IMG/VR virus record: IMGVR_UViG_3300032116_000724
Span: 1 to 34,560 of that record
Direction: 5' to 3' (one strand)
DNA length: 34,560 bases
Source: a virus
The notes under the pieces are model-generated. The model saw nothing but the letters and a program-made list of their open reading frames with translations. It searched no databases and was not told the origin of the DNA. Shown here one piece after another: positions 32,335-34,560 of the stretch; the stretch's first letter is position 1, and the number at the start of each line of letters is the position of its first letter. A program made the translations under genes and the position numbers.

Positions 32335-32649
32335 TTAGATTAGACCACCAATAGCGGTGTCTCCTAATTTAATACCAGATGCTTCTTCCACAATGCTATA
32401 AACGGTTGGTAGGTCTAGAAGTTCTTCTAGTGCCTTTGCGTCCGTTGCAATTTCTGGCTTGTACTGCTTTAGTGCAATTTGTACACACTCCATAAGCAGA
32501 TTCATTGATTTGTCGTTGTCATCGGCAACAGCAGCGATTGCATCAAACTTTTTCATAAATTCACGAAGTAGTGAAATTTTGAGCGGTCTAACAACAATCT
32601 CTGTTCCATCAATAAGAGTAATTTTCTTCTCTTCATTAACAGTTGTCAT
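32335..32649 (-). CDS. Tail assembly chaperone, short 'G'-like form
   Basis: A 104-aa chaperone that would coat the tape measure before tail-tube polymerisation. Its core (residues about 18-97), VRPLKISLLREFMKKFDAI, then LMECVQIALKQYKPEI, then LEELLDLPTVYSIVEEASGI, aligns with residues about 22-95 of the upstream gene's product, so the two are paralogues. It ends 28 bp before the tape measure ATG, with no room for a frameshifted extension. Expression signals are strong: TGCTATAAT about 27 nt upstream and AAAGGAGG 4 nt before the ATG. It corresponds functionally to gpG in lambda, here as an independent gene. Position and homology both support the call. Confidence 0.83.
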   Translation of the reverse strand: MTTVNEEKKITLIDGTEIVVRPLKISLLREFMKKFDAIAAVADDNDKSMNLLMECVQIALKQYKPEIATDAKALEELLDLPTVYSIVEEASGIKLGDTAIGGLI

Positions 32650-32653
32650 AGTT

Positions 32654-32661
32654 CCTCCTTT
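32654..32661 (-). promoter_or_regulatory. Strong ribosome binding site for the short tail chaperone
   Basis: AAAGGAGG stands 4 nt before the ATG at 32649. It is the best Shine-Dalgarno match among the structural genes that I checked, and contrasts with the apparent lack of one before the long chaperone form. Confidence 0.85.
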
Positions 32662-32675
32662 AAAGGTATAATAAA

Positions 32676-32684
32676 ATTATAGCA
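32676..32684 (-). promoter_or_regulatory. Extended -10 promoter before the short tail chaperone
   Basis: TGC-TATAAT lies in the 45-bp gap between the two chaperone genes. A start about 7 nt downstream leaves a leader of about 20 nt containing the AAAGGAGG site. No -35 is evident, as is usual for extended -10 promoters. It would drive the short chaperone and the tape measure. Confidence 0.65.
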
Positions 32685-32694
32685 CATTGAAGGC

Positions 32695-33411
32695 TTATTT
32701 GCTATCATTTATTACTTCATAGTCAAGACCATAACCAATACCAAAGCCAGCTTGCTGTGCTTTTATACCTTGTAGAGATGTTATGTCATTAGGGTCTCCA
32801 GTACCAATACCAGATGCTTGTGCAGCTACTCTGGCTTTCATGGCTTCCCAAGGGTCTTCTTTAGTCTTTCCAACTGCTTCGTCAAGGTCTATTCCCTTTA
32901 GAGATGCAGTAAACTTCTTATCTTGATAGTCTAATTCTCTTTTTTGTTCGAGAATAGCCATTAATTCTGATAAGCATATTGAAGATTCTAATTCATCATA
33001 GTTTTTCCAAATACCCAACAAAAATGCTTCTGATTCTAATTTATTTAAGTCTAAATCATCCCATGTGCTTTTCTCTGTTTCTTTAACCTGTGTTTGTTTC
33101 TGTGTTTCTTCTTCAGGTTCGTCTGGGTCCATATTTATACCGCCAGCATATTCCAATATTTTATACATTGTTTTCAAATCAAACACATCTTCAAAATCTT
33201 CTGGAGTTTTTATTTCTGGATAAAACTGTTTCATAGCTATCGTTGCACACTCAATTAACTTATCCTGAACCTCTTCTTCAGTTTTTGCATCTTTAATTAA
33301 ATTAAAATTATGCATAAACTGTCTCATATATTTAATTTTTAATGGAGAAATCTCTATTTCTTCACCATAAATTGTTTTAACATAATTTACATCGTATATT
33401 TTTGTTGGCAT
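32695..33411 (-). CDS. Tail assembly chaperone, long 'GT'-like form in one frame
   Basis: A 238-aa chaperone. The N-terminal domain (ISPLKIKYMRQFMHNFNLI, then IECATIAMKQFYPEI, then MYKILEYAGGI) is paralogous to the 104-aa protein downstream. An acidic linker follows (DPDEPEEETQKQTQ), then a second domain with TWDDLDLN, SICLSELMAILEQKRELDYQ and KKFTASLKGIDLDE. This second part matches what the frameshifted 'T' half of lambda-type gpGT looks like in actinophages, but here it is continuous with no frameshift. The ATG at 33411 is preferred over the TTG at 33414, because TGGTATAAT ends exactly 6 nt before it and no Shine-Dalgarno exists, suggesting a leaderless message. Confidence 0.8.
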   Translation of the reverse strand: MPTKIYDVNYVKTIYGEEIEISPLKIKYMRQFMHNFNLIKDAKTEEEVQDKLIECATIAMKQFYPEIKTPEDFEDVFDLKTMYKILEYAGGINMDPDEPEEETQKQTQVKETEKSTWDDLDLNKLESEAFLLGIWKNYDELESSICLSELMAILEQKRELDYQDKKFTASLKGIDLDEAVGKTKEDPWEAMKARVAAQASGIGTGDPNDITSLQGIKAQQAGFGIGYGLDYEVINDSK

Positions 33412-33417
33412 CAATCT

Positions 33418-33426
33418 ATTATACCA
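33418..33426 (-). promoter_or_regulatory. Extended -10 promoter, leaderless start of the long chaperone
   Basis: TGG-TATAAT is followed by AGATTG and the ATG at 33411. It sits immediately after the U-rich end of the major tail protein terminator, so the stop of one transcript is followed at once by the start of the next. There is no Shine-Dalgarno. Confidence 0.68.
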
Positions 33427-33458
33427 AAAGAAACTGCCCCAGGAATCCCCAGGGCAGT
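33426..33458 (-). terminator. Intrinsic terminator after the major tail protein
   Basis: Minus-strand RNA forms ACTGCCC paired with GGGCAGT around a 12-nt GC-rich loop, followed by TTTCTTTT. The stem is only 7 bp but GC-rich. It lies about 20 bp after the stop of the major tail gene. It would separate a highly expressed gene from the chaperone genes. Confidence 0.78.
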
Positions 33459-33478
33459 CTCAACGATATTAAATTATT

Positions 33479-34213
33479 TTAGTAGGTACGGTCGATAATC
33501 TTACCATATGCACCCTGAGCATCGGGTAGCAAACGGAATTCTACATCGAACATAGTAGCTGAATCACGCTTAGATGATACTGTGACGTTCTGAATAGATA
33601 CTGCACGGTATGCAACATAGATACGCTCTTCATCGTCTACTGTTGTGTTAACACTAGCACCAACTGCAATAACTCCACGTTCTACTGGGTAGTCACCAAG
33701 TTCTCCTGAGAGAATATCGATGTATCCAGAAGAAGTGTTTGTAGCAGGTGTTGTCAATGTTGCTGTAGTTGTTAGCGGAGTTGTTACACCACCGTCAGAC
33801 CAAGAACTGATTGTGCTTCCTAGAACACCAGCTGTAGACACAGTTGCATCCTTCTGGGTAATTGCCATAAGCAAGTTTTCCAGAGTTGCTTCTGCAAGAC
33901 TTGTTCTTAGAGTGACTGTCATTCCAGACTTGAACAGACGTGCTGTGTCTAGAAGTTGGTCAACCTGAACGTCTCCAAATGTTGGAGTGAATGTTAGGTC
34001 TAGACCATTGCTGGTATAACCAACGTTACTTACCTTTGTGCCCCATCTGTCTGATAGAGTTGTCTTGTAAGACTCTCCTGAAACAGTTGCTGGAAGACCA
34101 GCAGCTACTCCAACAGCGGTTGTTGAATCACCAATTGTCTGACCAGACTTTGTTACGAATAGTGCCGCTGCACCAACAACAATGTTTGTTGCGGTTCCTC
34201 TTAAATATGCCAT
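33479..34213 (-). CDS. Major tail (tube) protein
   Basis: A 244-aa structural protein expected to polymerise around the tape measure into the tail tube. The N-terminus (MAYLRGTATNIVVGAAALFV) and the repeated beta pattern, including VGYTSNGLDLTFTPTFGDVQVDQ and a C-terminal MFDVEFRLLPDAQG, fit the tube-protein fold; the T/S/A-rich central region is typical. It is the only gene here bracketed by its own promoter with recognisable -35 and -10 and by a terminator, as expected for the most abundant tail protein. It directly precedes the chaperone and tape measure genes, the usual order. A C-terminal Ig-like domain is not obvious. Confidence 0.85.
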   Translation of the reverse strand: MAYLRGTATNIVVGAAALFVTKSGQTIGDSTTAVGVAAGLPATVSGESYKTTLSDRWGTKVSNVGYTSNGLDLTFTPTFGDVQVDQLLDTARLFKSGMTVTLRTSLAEATLENLLMAITQKDATVSTAGVLGSTISSWSDGGVTTPLTTTATLTTPATNTSSGYIDILSGELGDYPVERGVIAVGASVNTTVDDEERIYVAYRAVSIQNVTVSSKRDSATMFDVEFRLLPDAQGAYGKIIDRTY

Positions 34214-34268
34214 ATTTTATTTCACCATCTTTCATTTATAGATTAATGGGCGATGCTTCCTCTATATA

Positions 34269-34297
34269 ATTATAGCATTCATTTATGGTTGTTGTAA
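34269..34297 (-). promoter_or_regulatory. Promoter of the major tail protein gene
   Basis: TTACAA (-35, 34297-34292), a 17-nt spacer, and TATAAT (34274-34269) preceded by TGC as an extended -10. The predicted start is about 45 nt before the ATG at 34213, and GGTGA lies before that ATG. It is the most complete promoter in the window and lies within the end of the upstream gene. Confidence 0.72.
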
Positions 34298-34540
34298 CAT
34301 ATGGTAATCATAATAAATAATTATCTTATTACCAGCATATGTTCTGGCTGTACCAAAGTCAATAACGTCTCTGGTTTCTTGCAGTTGAAATACCTTGAAA
34401 TTATGAAAACTAAAATTAGGTTCTATAGACACACCATCTACTACAATTGAACCTTTTTGTCTACACCAATTGTTGATTTCTTCAGCTGTTTCATCTTCCC
34501 TGTCCATTAAACGCAATGTTTGTTCAGTTATTTTAACCAT
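34283..34540 (-). CDS. Small head-tail region protein, function unknown
   Basis: An 85-aa protein from the ATG at 34540; a GTG three codons earlier (34549) is an alternative start. Key segments are TAEEINNWCRQKGSIVVDG, VSIEPNFSFHNFKVFQLQE and NKIIIYYDYHML. It lies just before the major tail gene, where head-tail connectors and tail terminators are found, but it is shorter than most tail terminators. A TGA in another frame at 34545-34543 may be the end of the next gene outside the window. No function is assigned. Confidence 0.6.
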   Translation of the reverse strand: MVKITEQTLRLMDREDETAEEINNWCRQKGSIVVDGVSIEPNFSFHNFKVFQLQETRDVIDFGTARTYAGNKIIIYYDYHMLQQP

Positions 34541-34560
34541 ATTCAACACCGAGTTTTCCG

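Noticed and set aside
33055-33130. Programmed -1 frameshift in the long tail chaperone gene
   Set aside because: The linker region was read for an XXXYYYZ heptamer in the right frame and none stands out; both halves are already continuous in one frame, so no shift is needed.
1-34560. tRNA genes, integrase, repressor/lysogeny module, IS elements, defence or anti-defence island
   Set aside because: None was recognised on either strand; gene content is structural, replication, recombination and packaging only. Absence within this window does not exclude them elsewhere in the genome.

Overview
The window is a stretch of a tailed double-stranded DNA phage genome, most likely a siphovirus. Every supported gene lies on the minus strand, so transcription runs from high to low coordinates. 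Genes are packed end to end, many sharing the stop/start overlap TAATG or ATGA. The DNA is visibly AT-rich. The tape measure protein predicts a long, flexible, non-contractile tail. An actinobacterial host is an inference from three things: a minor tail protein with a ConA-like 'GGIAIM...GYYYELVAL' segment that I associate with actinobacteriophages, start codons placed 6 nt after a -10 box as in leaderless mRNAs, and a DnaE-type polymerase with a complete PHP metal site. No host gene, integrase, tRNA, IS element or CRISPR array is visible.

Layout in transcription order. (1) 34540-32335: a small gene of unknown role, the major tail (tube) protein with its own promoter and terminator, then two paralogous tail assembly chaperone genes. 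(2) 32306-22251: a 3351-aa tape measure protein carrying several embedded domains. (3) 22251-13645: distal tail protein, a 1548-aa tail hub/lectin-like protein and four smaller minor tail or receptor-binding candidates. (4) 13643-9475: a HTH protein at the tail/replication boundary, two small proteins, DnaB-like helicase, an overlapping small gene, DnaG-like primase and a gp32-like ssDNA-binding protein closed by a terminator. (5) 9410-2373: DnaE-type DNA polymerase, MazG-like pyrophosphohydrolase, RecA/UvsX-like recombinase, small zinc-ribbon proteins, a small resolvase-like nuclease, a Cas4/RecB-like nuclease and a RuvC-like resolvase. (6) 2371 to the left edge: a small HTH protein, a conserved small protein and the terminase small and large subunits. 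The large subunit is cut by the window edge after 473 codons.

The replication set (helicase, primase, polymerase, gp32-type SSB, recombinase, resolvases) looks like a nearly self-sufficient recombination-dependent replication system in the style of T4, feeding concatemers to a terminase encoded directly downstream. Two observations stand out. The tail assembly chaperone appears as two separate paralogous genes (a short 'G'-like form and a long in-frame 'GT'-like form) with contrasting translation signals, instead of one frameshifted gene. A family of extended -10 promoters (TG[G/C]TATAAT) punctuates the structural genes, two of them exactly 6 nt before an ATG without a Shine-Dalgarno. I found no defence island or clearly new enzymatic pathway.
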